64,000 bases of DNA from Ehretia macrophylla (lineage: Eukaryota > Streptophyta > Magnoliopsida > Boraginales > Ehretiaceae), in the NCBI GenBank assembly GCA_037974665.1, contig CM075767.1, forward strand, positions 89,926,644-89,990,643. The letters run 5' to 3'. A program made the translations under genes and the position numbers. Positions 1 to 11,200 of the stretch are shown piece by piece; positions within the stretch are counted from its first letter, which is position 1, and the number at the start of each line of letters is the position of its first letter. A model generated the notes under the pieces. It was not told where the DNA came from. It worked only from the letters and a program-made list of their open reading frames with translations, and did not search any database.

Positions 1-34
1 AAAACGTTCGATTTTGGGCTCCAAAAAAGGGCAC

Positions 35-50
35 AGCGAGCAAGCTCGCT
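35..50. other. Spacer stem-loop, G/C-arm form
   Basis: AGCGAGCAAGCTCGCT: arms AGCGAG and CTCGCT pair completely. Same form at 5,434-5,449, 6,111-6,126, 12,171-12,186 and, with a different loop, 40,067-40,082. Confidence 0.6.
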
Positions 51-299
51 GCCCCCGTAGTAGAGCACTCAGAGAGCTTTCCAACAGTATGCTGTGCGCC
101 GCGAAACTCATTTCGGATCAAAAGTTATAGGCACCGGAGCGACGGAGACCGGGTCAGAAGCCCTACGCCCTCGGTTTGCGGGCCCAGCCTTCACGTGAAG
201 TGAAGTTATCTTGCCCATGGTGCCGTGGGATTCGATAATAGAAATGGGGTGGATAAAGTATCTTGGCAACCCAAACTGGAGGAAAAATAATTGAAAAAG

Positions 300-418
300 G
301 GGGTGCAACATGAGGACTTCCCACGGGGTCACCCATCCTAGTACAACTCTCGCCCAAGTACGCTTAACTTCGGAGTTCTGATGGGATCCAGTGCATTAGT
401 GCTGGTATGATCGTACCA
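300..418 (-). rRNA. 5S rRNA gene, copy 1
   Basis: Full length (119 nt). Plus-strand changes include CCACGGGG, TACAACTC, CAAGTACGC in the A box, CCAGTGC and a 5' end of GTACCA. Its spacer closely resembles that of copy 10. Confidence 0.93.
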
Positions 419-711
419 GTCATGTTAGGGGTAGAATTCCTTTTTGCGTTAACGGTTCACAGTCCCAGCCAAGAGAGATGGCCCATTCAGAAGGCCCAAT
501 GGTCTTAACAACAACCTATCCGCTTCAACAACACAGCATCCTTGCAAGACGTGATATCGACGCATTGTAGTGCCCTCTAATGTCCCGCGAGTAAGGTTGT
601 CGTCCTTTTAACAGCTCACGACGTACGATCCGGGACGGAAAAACAGAGCTTAATAAGAAAAGTGGTCCGAAATTGATGAAAACGTTCGATTTTGGGCACC
701 AAAAAGGGCAC

Positions 712-727
712 AGCAAGTGAGCTTGCT
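712..727. other. Spacer stem-loop, A/T-arm form
   Basis: AGCAAGTGAGCTTGCT: arms AGCAAG and CTTGCT pair completely. The fourth base pair is A-T here where the form at 35-50 has G-C. Same form at 10,154-10,169 and in many later units as AGCAAGCAAGCTTGCT. Confidence 0.6.
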
Positions 728-977
728 GCCCCCATCGTAGAGCTCTCGGAGAGCTGAGCAACAGTATGCTATGAGCCGCGTAACTCCTTACGGTTCAAAA
801 GTTATGGGCACCGGAGCGACGGAGACCCTGTCACAAGCCCTACGCCCTCGGTTTGCGGGCCCAGCCTCCATGTGATGTGAAGTTGTCTTGCCAAGGGTGC
901 CGTGGGATTCGATAATAGAAATGTGGTGGATAAAGTATCTTGGCAACCCTAACCGGACGAAAAAAAAATTGAAAAGG

Positions 978-1096
978 GCGGTGCAACACGATGACTTCCC
1001 AGGGGGTCACCCATCCTAGTACTACTCTTGCCCAAGCACGCTTAACTTCGGAGTTCTGATGGGATCCGGTGCATTTGTGCTGGTATGATCGCACCC
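978..1096 (-). rRNA. 5S rRNA gene, copy 2
   Basis: Full length. Plus strand ACGATGAC, ACTCTTGCCC in the intermediate element and CATTTGTGC; all three are shared with copy 11. The adjoining spacer lacks 13 bp between GGCCCA repeats. Confidence 0.94.
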
Positions 1097-1640
1097 ATCA
1101 TGGTCGGGGTAGAATTCATTTCTGTGTTAACGGTTCACAGTCCCAGCCTAGAGTGATGGCCCAATGGGCTTAACGACTACCCATCTGCTTCAACAACGCA
1201 GTATCCTCGCAAGACGTGATATCGACGCATTGTAGGGCCCTCTAATGTCCCACGAGTAAGGTTCTCATCCTTTTAACAGCTCACGACGTACGATCCGGGA
1301 CGGAAAAACAGAGCAAAACAAGAAAAGTGGCCCGAAACTGATGAAAACGTTCGATTTTGGGCTACAAAATGGGCACAGCGAGCAAGCTAGCTGCCCCCGT
1401 CGTAGAGGTCTCGGAGAGCTTTCCAACTGTATACTGTGCGCCGCGTAACTCCTTACGGATCGAAAGTTATAGGCACCGAAGTGTCGGAGACCTGGTCACA
1501 AGCCCTACGCCCTCGGTTTGCGGACCATCCTCCACGTGAAGCGAAGTTGTCTTGTCCAAGGTGCCGTGGGATTCGATAATAGAAATGTGGTGGATAAAGT
1601 ATCTTGGCAACCCTAACCGGAGGAAAAAAAATTGAAAAGG

Positions 1641-1759
1641 GGGGTACAACACGAGGACTTCCCAGTGGGTCACCTATCCTAGTGCTACTCTCGCCCAAGC
1701 ACGCTTAACTTCGGCGTTCTGATGGTATCCGGTGCATTACTGCAGGTATGATCGCACCC
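1641..1759 (-). rRNA. 5S rRNA gene, copy 3
   Basis: Full length but changed in the C box (CAGTGGGTCACCTATCC), with CGGCGTTC, GATGGTATCC and ATTACTGCAGG. The last is private to copies 3 and 12. Confidence 0.9.
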
Positions 1760-2313
1760 GTCATGTTGGGGGTAGAATTCCTTTTTGTGTTAACGGTTCA
1801 CAGTCCCAGCCTAGAGAGATAGCCCATTCAGAAGGCCCAATGGGCATAACAACCCATCCGCTTCAACAACACAGCATCCCCGCAAGACGTGATATCGACC
1901 CATTGTACCGGCCTCTAATCTCCCGAGAGTACGGTTGTCGTACTTTTAAAGGCTCCCGCCGTACGATCCGGGACAAAAAAACAGAGCTTAATAAGAAAAG
2001 TGGCCCGAAACTGATGAAAACGTTCGATTCTGGCCTCCAAAAAGGGCAGAGTGAGCAAGATGGCTGCCCCGTCGTAGAGCTCTCGGAGAGCTTTCCAACG
2101 GTATGCCATTCGCCGCGTAACTCCTTACGAATCAAAAGTTATGGGCACCGGAGTGATAGAGACCTGGTCCCAAGCACCACACCCTTGGTTTGCGGGCCCA
2201 GCCTCCACGTGAAGCGAAGTTGTCTTGCCCAAGGTGCCGTGGGATTCGATAATAGAAATGTGATGGATAAAGTATCTTGGCAACCCTAACCAGAGGAAAA
2301 AAAATTGAAAAGG

Positions 2314-2432
2314 GAGGTGCAACACGAGGACTTCCCAGGGGGTCACCCATCCTATTACTATTCTCGCCCATGCACGCTTAACTTCGAAGTTCTCATTGGA
2401 TCCGGTGCATTAGTGCTAGTATGAAGGCACCC
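2314..2432 (-). rRNA. 5S rRNA gene, copy 4
   Basis: Full length, heavily changed: CCTATTACTATTC, CCCATGCACGC, CTCATTGG, GCTAGTATGAAGGC. Probably a poorly active or inactive copy. Confidence 0.88.
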
Positions 2433-2989
2433 ATCATGTTGGGGGTAGAATTCCTCTTTGTGTTAACGGTTCACAGTCCCAGCCTAGAGAGATGGCCAAT
2501 TCAGAAGGCCCAATGGGCTTAACAACAACCCATCCGCTTCAACAATGCAGCATCCTCACAAGACATGATATCGACGCATTGTAGGGCCCTCTAATGTCCC
2601 ACGAGTTAGGTTGTCGTCCATTTAACAGCTCACGACGTACGATCCGGGATGGAAAAATAGGGCTTAATAAGAAAAGTGGCCAGAAACTGATGAAAATGTT
2701 CGATTTTGGGCTCCAAAAAGGGGAAAGCGAGCAAGCTTGCTGCCCCTATCGTAGAGCTCTCAGACAGCTTTCCAATGGTATGATGTGCGTCGTGTAACTC
2801 CTTACGGATCAAAGTTATGGGCCCCGGAGCGACAGAGACTTGGTCACAATCCCTACGCCCTCGGTTTGTAGGCGCAACCTCCACGTGAAGCGAAGTTTTC
2901 TTGCCCAAGGTGCCGTGGGATTCAATAATAGAAATGTGGTGGATAAAGTATCTTGGCAAAGCTAACCGGAGGAAAAAAAATAGAAAAGG

Positions 2990-3106
2990 GGGGTGCAACA
3001 CGAGGACTTCCCAGGGGTCACCCATCCTAGTACTACTCTCGCCACAGCACGCTTAACTTCGGAGTTCTGATGGATCCGGTGCATTAGTGCTGGTATGATC
3101 GCCCTC
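2990..3106 (-). rRNA. 5S rRNA gene, copy 5 (117 nt)
   Basis: Two single-base losses, in CCAGGGGTCACCC next to the C box and in GATGGATCC. Also GCCACAGCACGC and a 5' end reading GCCCTC. Confidence 0.87.
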
Positions 3107-3664
3107 GTCATGTTGGGGGTAGAATTCCTTTTTGTGTTAACGGTTCACAGTCACAGCCTAGAGAGATGGTCTATTCAGAAGGCCCAATAGGCTTAACAAC
3201 AACCCATCCGCTTCAACAATGCAGCATCCTCGCTAGACGTAATATCGACACATTATAGGGCCCTCTAATATCCCGCGAGTAAGTTTTTCGTCCTTTTAAA
3301 AGCTCACGACATACGATCCGGGACGGAAAAACAGAGCTTAATAAGAAATGTGGCTCGAAACTGATAAAAATATTTGATTTTGGTCTCCCAAAAGGGCACA
3401 TCGAGCAAGCTTGCTACCTCCGTCGTAGAGCTCTCGGAATGCTTTGCAACGGTATGCTGTGAGCCACGTAACTCCTTACAGATCAAAAGTTATGGGCACC
3501 GGAGTGACGGAGACCTGGCCATAAGCCCTAGGCCCTCGGTTTGCGGGCCCAGCTTCCACGTGAAGCGAAGTTGTCTTGCCCAAGGGGCCGTGGGATTCGA
3601 TAATAGAAATGTGGCGGATAAAGTATCTTGGCAACCCCAACCGGAGGAAAAAAAATTGAAAAGG

Positions 3665-3783
3665 GGAGTGCAACACGAGGACTTCCCAGGGGGTCACCCA
3701 TCCTATTACTACTCTCGCCCAAGCACGCTTAACTTCGGAGTTCTGATGGGATCCGGTGCGTTAGTGCTGGTATGAATGCACCC
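3665..3783 (-). rRNA. 5S rRNA gene, copy 6
   Basis: Full length. Plus-strand changes CCTATTACTAC, GGTGCGTTAG and GAATGCACCC; A box intact. Confidence 0.92.
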
Positions 3784-4341
3784 ATCTTGGTGGGGGTAGA
3801 ATTCCTTTTTGTGTTAACAGTTCACAGTCCCAGCCTATAGAGATGGCCCATTCAGAAGGCCCAATGGGCTTAACAACAACCCATCCACTTCAACAACGCA
3901 GCATCCTCGCAAGACGTGATATCGACGCATTGCAGGGCCCTCTAATGTCCAGCGAGTAAGGTTGTCATCCTTTTAACAGCTCACGACGTACGATCCAGGA
4001 CGAAAAAACATAGTTTATTAAGAAAAGTGGCCCGAAACTGATGAAAATATTCGATTTTGGGCTCCAAAAAGGGCACAACAAGCAAGCTTGCTGCACCCAT
4101 CGTAGAGCTCTCGGAGTGCTTTCCAACGGTATGCTGTGCGCCGCGTTACTCATTACGGATCAAAAGTTATGGGCTCCGGAGCGATGGAGACTTGGTCACA
4201 AGCCCTACGCCCTGGGTTTGCTGGCCCAGCCTCCACGTGAAGCGAAGTTGTCTTACCCAAGGTGCCGTGGGATTCGATAATAGAAATGTGGTGGATAAAG
4301 TATTTTGGCAAGCCTAACCGGAGCAAAAAATATTGAAAAGG

Positions 4342-4460
4342 GTGGTGCAACACGAGGACTTCCCAGGGGGTCACCCATCCTAGTACTACTCTCACCCAAG
4401 CACGCTTAACTTCTTAGTTATGATGGGATCCGGAGCATTAGTGCTGGTACGATCGCACCC
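4342..4460 (-). rRNA. 5S rRNA gene, copy 7
   Basis: Full length. Changes CTCTCACCC (intermediate element), CTTCTTAGTTATG and TACGATC. Confidence 0.91.
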
Positions 4461-5019
4461 GTCATGTTGGGGGTAGAATTCCTTTTTGTGTTAACGGTTC
4501 AGAGTCCCAGCCTAGAGAGATGGCCCATTCAGAAGGCCCAATGGGCTTAACAACAACCCATCCGCTTCAACAACGCATCATCCTCGCAAGATGTGATATC
4601 GACGCATTGTAGGGCCCACTAACGTCCCGCGACTAAGGCTGTCGTCCCTTTAAAAGCTCACGTTGCACGATCCGGTAATGAAAAATAGAGCAAAATTAGT
4701 AAAATGGCCCGAAACTGATGAAAACGTTCGATTTTGGGATCCAAAAAAGTGCATAGCGAGCAAGCTAGCTGCTTCCACCGTAGCGCTCTCGGAGAGCTTT
4801 CCAACGGTATGCTGTGCGCCGCATAACTCCTTACGGATCAAAAGTTATGGGCACTGGAGCGACAGAGACTTGGTCATAAGCCCTACGCCCTCGGTTTGCG
4901 GGCCCAGCATCCACGTGAAGCGAAGTTGTCTTGCCCAAGGTGCCGTGGGATTCGATAATAGAAATGTGGTGGATAAAGTATCTTGGCAACCCTAACCGGA
5001 GGAAAAAAAATTGAAAAAG

Positions 5020-5138
5020 GGGGTGCAACACGAGGACTTCCCATGGGGTCACCCATCCTAGTACTACTCTCGCCTAAGCACGCTTAACTTCGGAGTTCTG
5101 ATGGAATCCGGTGCATTAGTACTGGTATGATCGAACCC
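5020..5138 (-). rRNA. 5S rRNA gene, copy 8
   Basis: Full length. Changes CCATGGGG, CGCCTAAGC, GGAATCC, TAGTACTGG, TCGAACCC. Its spacer shares GCATACTCGC and GTCCTAYGAG with copy 13. Confidence 0.92.
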
Positions 5139-5698
5139 ATCATGTTGGGGGTAGAATTCCTTTTTGTGTTAATAATTCACAGTCCCAGCCTAGAGAGATG
5201 GCCCATTCAGAAGGCCCATTGGGCTTAACAACAACCCATCCTCTTCAACAACGCAGCATACTCGCAAGACACGATATCGACGCATTGTAGGGCACTCTAA
5301 TGTCCTATGAGTAAGGTTGTTGTCCTTTTAACAGATCACGACGTACGATTCGGGATGAAAAAACAGAGCTTAATAAGAAAAGTGGCCCGAAACTGATGAA
5401 AACGTTCGATTTTGGGCTCCAAAAAAAGGGCACAGCGAGTAAGCTCGCTGCCTTCGTCGTAGAGCTCTCGGAAAGCTTTGAAACGGTATGCTGTGCGCCG
5501 CATAACTTCTGACGGATCAAAAGTTATGGGCACCAGAGCGACGGAGACTTGGGCACAAGCCTTACGCCCTCGGTTTGCAGGCCCAGCCTCCACGTGAAGT
5601 GATGTTGTCTTGCCCAAGGTGCTATGGGATTCGATAACATAAATGTGGTGGATAAAATATCTTGGCAACCCTAACCGGAGGAAAGAAAATTGAAAAGG

Positions 5699-5817
5699 GG
5701 GGTGGAACACGAGTATATCCCAGGGGGTCACCCATCCTAGTACTACTATCGCCCAAGCACGCTTAACTTCGGAGTTCTAATGGGATCCGGTGCATTAGTG
5801 CTGGTATGATCGCACCA
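5699..5817 (-). rRNA. 5S rRNA gene, copy 9
   Basis: Full length. Changes GGTGGAACACGAGTATATCC, CTACTATCG, CTAATGGG, 5' end CACCA. The upstream segment is B-like (GATGGCACAATT), as in copy 14. Confidence 0.9.
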
Positions 5818-6375
5818 GTCATGTTGATGGCACAATTGCTTTATGTGTTAACGGTTCACAGTCCCAGCCTAGAGAGATTGCCCATTCAGAAGGCCCAATG
5901 GGCTTAACAACAACCCATCCGCTTTAACAACGTTGCATCCTCGCAAGACGTGATATCGACTCATTGCAGGGCCCTCTAATGTCCCGCGAGTAAGGTTGTC
6001 GTCCTTTTAACAACTCGCGATGACGATCCGGGAAGGAAAAACAGAGCAAAATTAGTAAATTGGATTGAAACTGATGAAAACATTCGATTTTGGGCTCTAA
6101 AAAAGGGCACAGCGAGCAAGCTCGCTGCCTCTGTCGTAGAGCTCTCAGAGAAATTTCCAACGATATGCTCTGCACCGCGTAACTCCTTACGGATCAAAAG
6201 TTATGGGCACCTGAGCGACAAAGACTTGGTCACAAGCCCTACGCCCTTGGTTTGCGGGCCCAGCCTCCCCGTGAAGCGAAGTTGTCTTGCCCAAGGTGCC
6301 GTGGAATTCGATAATAGAAATGTGGTGGATAAAGTATCTTGGCAACCCAAACTGGAGGAAAAAAAATTGAAAAAT

Positions 6376-6494
6376 GAGGTACAACAAGAGAACTTCGCAG
6401 GGGGTCACCCATCCTAGTACAACTCTCGCCCAAGCACGCTTAACTTCGGAGTTCTGATGGGATCCGGTGCATTAGTGCTGGTATGATCGTACCC
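6376..6494 (-). rRNA. 5S rRNA gene, copy 10
   Basis: Full length. Changes at the 3' end (GAGGTACAACAAGAGAAC), TACAACTC and CGTACCC. Counterpart of copy 1 in the nine-unit duplication. Confidence 0.91.
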
Positions 6495-7053
6495 GTCAAG
6501 TTAGGGGTAGAATTCCTTTTTGCGTTAGCGGTTCACAGTCCCAGCCAAGAGAGATGGCCCATTCAGAAGGCCCAATGGTCTTAACAACAACCCATCCGCT
6601 TCAACAACGCAGCATCCTTGCAAGACGTGATATCGACGCATTGTAGTGCCCTCTAATGTCCCGCGAGTAAGGTTGTCGTCCTTTTAACAGCTCACGACGT
6701 ACGATCCGGGACGGAAAAACAGAGCTTAGTAAGAAAAGTGGTCCGAAATTGATGAAAAGGTGCGATTTTGGGCTCCAAAAAGAGCAAACCAAGTGAGCTT
6801 GCTGCCCCCATCGTAGAGCTCTCGGAGAGCTTTGTAACAGTATGCTATGCGCCGCATAACTCCTTACGGATCAAAAGTTATGGGCCCCAGAGCGACGGAC
6901 ACCTGGTCCCAAGCCCTACGCCCTCGGTTTGGGGGACCAGCCTCCATGTGAAGTGAAGTTGTCTTGCCAACGGTGCCCTAGGATTCAATAATAGAAATGT
7001 GCTGGATAAAGTATCTTGGCAACCCTAACCAGAGGAAAAAAAATTTGAAAAGG

Positions 7054-7172
7054 GGGGTGCAACACGATGACTTCCCAGGGGGTCACCCATCCTAGTACTA
7101 CTCTTGCCCAAGCACGCTTAACTTCGGAGTTCTGATGGGATCCGGTGCATTTGTGCTGGTATGATCGCACCC
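7054..7172 (-). rRNA. 5S rRNA gene, copy 11
   Basis: Full length. Carries the same ACGATGAC, ACTCTTGCCC and CATTTGTGC set as copy 2, 6,076 bp away. Confidence 0.94.
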
Positions 7173-7718
7173 ATCATGGTGGGGGTAGAATTCATTTCTG
7201 TGTTAACGGTTCACAGTCCCAGCCTAGAGTGATGGCCCAATGGGCTTAACAACAACCCATCTGCTTCAACAACGCAGCATCCTCGCAAGACGTGATATCG
7301 ACGGATTGTAGGGCCCTCTAATGTCCCGCGAGTAAGGTTGTCTTCCTTTTAACAGCTCACGATGTACGATCCGGGACTGAAAAATAGAGCTTAATAAGAA
7401 AAGTATCCAGAAACTGATGAAAACGTTCGATTTTGGTTTCCAAAAAGGGCACAGCGATCAAGCTCGCTGCCCCCGTCGTTGAGCTCTCGGAGAGCATTCC
7501 AATGGTATACTGTGCGCAGCGTAACTCCTTCCGGATCAAAGGTTATAGGCACCGGAGTGACAGAGACTTGGTCACAAGCCCTACGCCCTCGGTTTGCAGG
7601 CCCAGCCTCCACGTGAAGCGAAGTTGTCTTGCCCAAGGTGCCGTTGGATTCGATAATAGAAATGTGGTGGATAAAGTATCTTGGCAACCCTAACCGGAGG
7701 AAAAAAAAATTGAAAAGC

Positions 7719-7837
7719 GGGGGGCAACACGAGGACTACCCAGGGGGTCACCTATCCAAGTACTACTCTCGCCCAAGCACGCTTAACTTCGGCGTTCTGA
7801 TGGGATCCGGTGCATTACTGCAGGTATGATCGCACCC
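7719..7837 (-). rRNA. 5S rRNA gene, copy 12
   Basis: Full length. Changes GACTACCC, CACCTATCCAAG, CGGCGTTC and ATTACTGCAGG. Counterpart of copy 3. Confidence 0.9.
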
Positions 7838-8386
7838 GTCATGTTGAGGGTAGAATTCTTTTTTGTGTTAATGGTTCACAGTCCCAGCCTAGAGAGATAG
7901 CCCATTCAGAACGCCCAATGGGCATAACAACAACCCATCCGCTTCAACAACGCAGCATCCCCGCAAGACGTGATATCGACACATTGTAGGGTCCTCTAAT
8001 GTCCCGCGAGTAAGGTTGTCGTTCTTTTAAATGCTCACGATGTACGATCCGGGATGAAAAAACAGAGCTTAATAAGAAAAGTGGCACGAAACTGATGAAA
8101 ACGTTTGATTCTGGTCTCCAAAAAGGGCAGAGCGAGCAAGATGGCTGCCCCGGTCGTAGAGAGCTTTCCAACAGTATGGTGTGCGCCGCATAACTCCTTA
8201 CGGATCAAAAGTTATGGGCACCGGAGCGACATAGACTTGGTCATAAGCCCTACGCCCTCAGTTTGTGGGCCCAGCCTCCACGTGAAGCGAAGTTGTCTTG
8301 CCCAAGGTGCCGTGGGATTGGATCATAGAAATGTGGTGGATAAAGTATCTTGGCAACCCTAACCGGAGGAAAAAAAATTGAAAAAG

Positions 8387-8505
8387 GGGGTGCAACACGA
8401 GGACTTCCCATGGGGTCACCCATCCTAGTACTACTCTCGCCCATGCACGCTTAACTTCAGAGTTTTGATGGGATCCGGTGCATTAGTGCTGGTATGATCG
8501 CACCC
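8387..8505 (-). rRNA. 5S rRNA gene, copy 13
   Basis: Full length. Changes CCATGGGG, CCCATGCACGC (shared with copy 4), CAGAGTTTTG. The spacer between copies 12 and 13 lacks 9 bp of the second palindrome (near 8,156-8,166). Confidence 0.92.
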
Positions 8506-9064
8506 GTCATGTTGGGGGTAGAATTCCTTTTTGTGTTAATGGTTCACAGTCCCAGCCTAGAGAGACGGCCCATTAATAAGGCCCAATGGGCTTAACAACA
8601 ACCCATCTGCTTCAACAACGCAGCATACTCGCAAGACGTGATATCGACGCATTGTAGTGCCCTCTAATGTCCTACGAGTAAGGTTGTCGTCCTTTTAAAA
8701 GCTCACGACGAACGATCCGGTACGGAAAAACATAGCTTAATAAGAAAAGTGGCACGAAACTGATGAAAACATTCGATTTTGGGCTCCAAAAAGGGCACAG
8801 TGAGCTAGTTGGCTGCACCCGTCGTAGAGCGCTCGGAGAGCTTTCCAACGGTATGCTGTGCGCCGCGTAACTCCTTACGGATCAAAAGTTATGGGCACCG
8901 GAGCGATGGAGACCTGGTCATAAGCCATACGCCCTCGGTTTGCGAGCCCAGCCTCCCCGTGAAGCGAAGTTGTCTTGCCCAAGGTGCCGTGGGATTCGAT
9001 AATAGAAATGTGGTGGATAAAGTATCTTGGAAACCCTCACCGGAGGAAAAAAAAATTGAAAAAA

Positions 9065-9183
9065 GGGGTGCAACACGAGGACTTCCCAGGGGATCACTCA
9101 TCCTAGTACTACTCTAGCCCAAGCACGCTTAACTTCGGAGTTCTATTGGGATCCGGTGCGTTAGTGCTGGTATGATCGCACGC
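9065..9183 (-). rRNA. 5S rRNA gene, copy 14
   Basis: Full length. C box altered (GGATCACTCATCC), CTCTAGCCC, CTATTGGG, GGTGCGTTAG, 5' end GCACGC. Upstream segment B-like (GAGGGCACAATT). Confidence 0.9.
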
Positions 9184-9741
9184 ATCATGTTGAGGGCACA
9201 ATTTCTTTACGTGCTAACTGTTCACAGTCCCAGCCTAGAGAGATGGCCCATTCAAAAGGCCCAATGGGCTTAACGACAACCCATCCGCTTCAACAACGCA
9301 GCATGCTAGCAAGACAAGATATCGACACGTTGTAGGGCCCTCTAATGTCCCGCGAGTGAGGTTGTTGTCCTTTTTAACAGCTCACGACGTACGATCCGGG
9401 ACGAAAAAACAGAGCTGAATAACAAAAGTGGCTCAAAACTGAAGAAAACGTTCGATTTTGGGCTCCAAAAAGTGCACAGCGAGCAAAGTGCTGCGCCCGT
9501 CGTAGAGCTCTCGAAGAGCTTTCCAACGGTATGTTGTGCGCCGCGTAACGCCTTACGGATCAAAAGTTATGGGCACCGTAGCGATAGAGACTTGGTCACA
9601 AGCCCCACTCCCTCGGTTTGCGGGCCCAGCCTCCACGTGAAGCGAAGTTGTCTTGCCCAAGGTGCCGTGGGATTCGATAATAGAAATGTTGTGGATAAAG
9701 AATCTTGGCAACCCTAACCAGAGGAAAAAAAATTGAAAAAG

Positions 9742-9860
9742 GGGGTGCAACACGAGGACTTCCCAAGGCATCACCCATCCTAGTACAACTCTCGCCCAAG
9801 CACGCTTAACTTCGGAGTTCTGATGGGATCCGGTGCATTAGTGCTGGTATGAACGCACCC
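9742..9860 (-). rRNA. 5S rRNA gene, copy 15
   Basis: Full length. Changes CCCAAGGCATCACCC, TACAACTC, GAACGCACCC. Spacer related to copies 1 and 10 (AATGGTCTT, CCTTGCAAG). Confidence 0.92.
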
Positions 9861-10418
9861 GTCATGTTAGGGGTATAATTCCTTTTTGTGTTAACGGTTC
9901 ACAGTCCCAGCCTAGAGAGATGGCCTATTCAGAAGGCCCAATGGTCTTAACAACAACCCATCTGCTTCAACAACGCAGCATCCTTGCAAGACGTGATATC
10001 GACGCATTGTAGCGCCCTCTAAAGTCCCGCGAGTAAGGTTTTCATCCTTTTAACAGCTCACGACGTACGATCAGGGACGGAAAAATACAGCTTAATAAGA
10101 AAAGTGGCCCGAAATTGATGAAAACGTTCGATTTTGGGTTCCAAAAAGGGCACAGCAAGCGAGCTTGCTGCCCCCGTCGTAGAGCTCTCGGAGAGCTTTG
10201 CAACGGTATGCTGTGCGCCGCGTAACTACATACAGATCAAAAGTTATGGGTACCGGAGCGACGGAGACCTGTTCACAAGCCCTACGCCATCGGTTTACTG
10301 GCCCAGCCTCCACGTGAAGTGAAGTTGTCTTGCCTACAGTGCAGTGGGATTCGATAATAGAAATGTGGTGGATAAAGTATCTTGGCAACCCTAATCGGAG
10401 CAAAAAAAATTGAAAATG

Positions 10419-10537
10419 GGGGTGCAACATGGGGACTTCCCAGGGGGTCACCCCTCCTAGTACTAATCTTGCCCAAGCATGCTTAACTTCGGTGTTCTGA
10501 TGGGATCCGGTGCATTAGTGCTGGTATGATCGCACTC
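10419..10537 (-). rRNA. 5S rRNA gene, copy 16
   Basis: Full length. Changes ACATGGGGAC, CACCCCTCC, ACTAATCTTGCCC, CATGCTT, CGGTGTTC, GCACTC. Its spacer has the same 13-bp loss as copies 2 and 11. Confidence 0.9.
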
Positions 10538-11081
10538 GTCATGGTGGGGGTAGAATTCCTTTGTGTGTTATCGGTTCACAGTCCTAGCCTAGAGAGATGG
10601 CCCAATGGGCTTAACAACAACCCATCCGCTTCAACAACGCAGCATCCTCGCAAGACGTGATATTGACACATTGTAGGGCCCTCTATTGTCCCGCGAGTAT
10701 GTTTTTCGTCCTTTTAAAAGCTCACGACATATGATCCGGGACGAAAAAAGAGAGCTTAATAAGAAAATTGGCCCAAAACTGATGAAAAACGTTCAATTTT
10801 GGGCTCCACAAAGGGCACAACGTGCAAGCTTGCTACCCTCGTCGTAGAGATCTCAGAGAGCTTTCCAACGATATGTTGTACGCCGTGTAACTCCTTACGG
10901 ATCAAAAGTTATTGGCCCCAGAGCGACGGATACCTTGTCATAAGCCCTACTCCCTCGGTTTGCGGGCCCAGCCTCCGTGAAGTGAAGTTGTCTTGCCGAA
11001 GGTGCCGTGGGATTTGATAATAGAAATGTGGCAGATAAAGTATCTTGGCAACCCAAACCCGAGGAAAAAAAATTGAAAAGG

Positions 11082-11200
11082 GGGGTGCAACACGAGGACT
11101 TCCCAGGGGGTCACCCATCCTAGTACTACTCTCGCCCAAGCACGCTGAACTTTGGAGTTCTGATGGGATCCGATGCATTAGTCCTGTTATGATCGCACCC
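11082..11200 (-). rRNA. 5S rRNA gene, copy 17
   Basis: Full length. Changes GCTGAACTTTGGAG in the A box region, CGATGC and GTCCTGTTATG. Confidence 0.92.
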
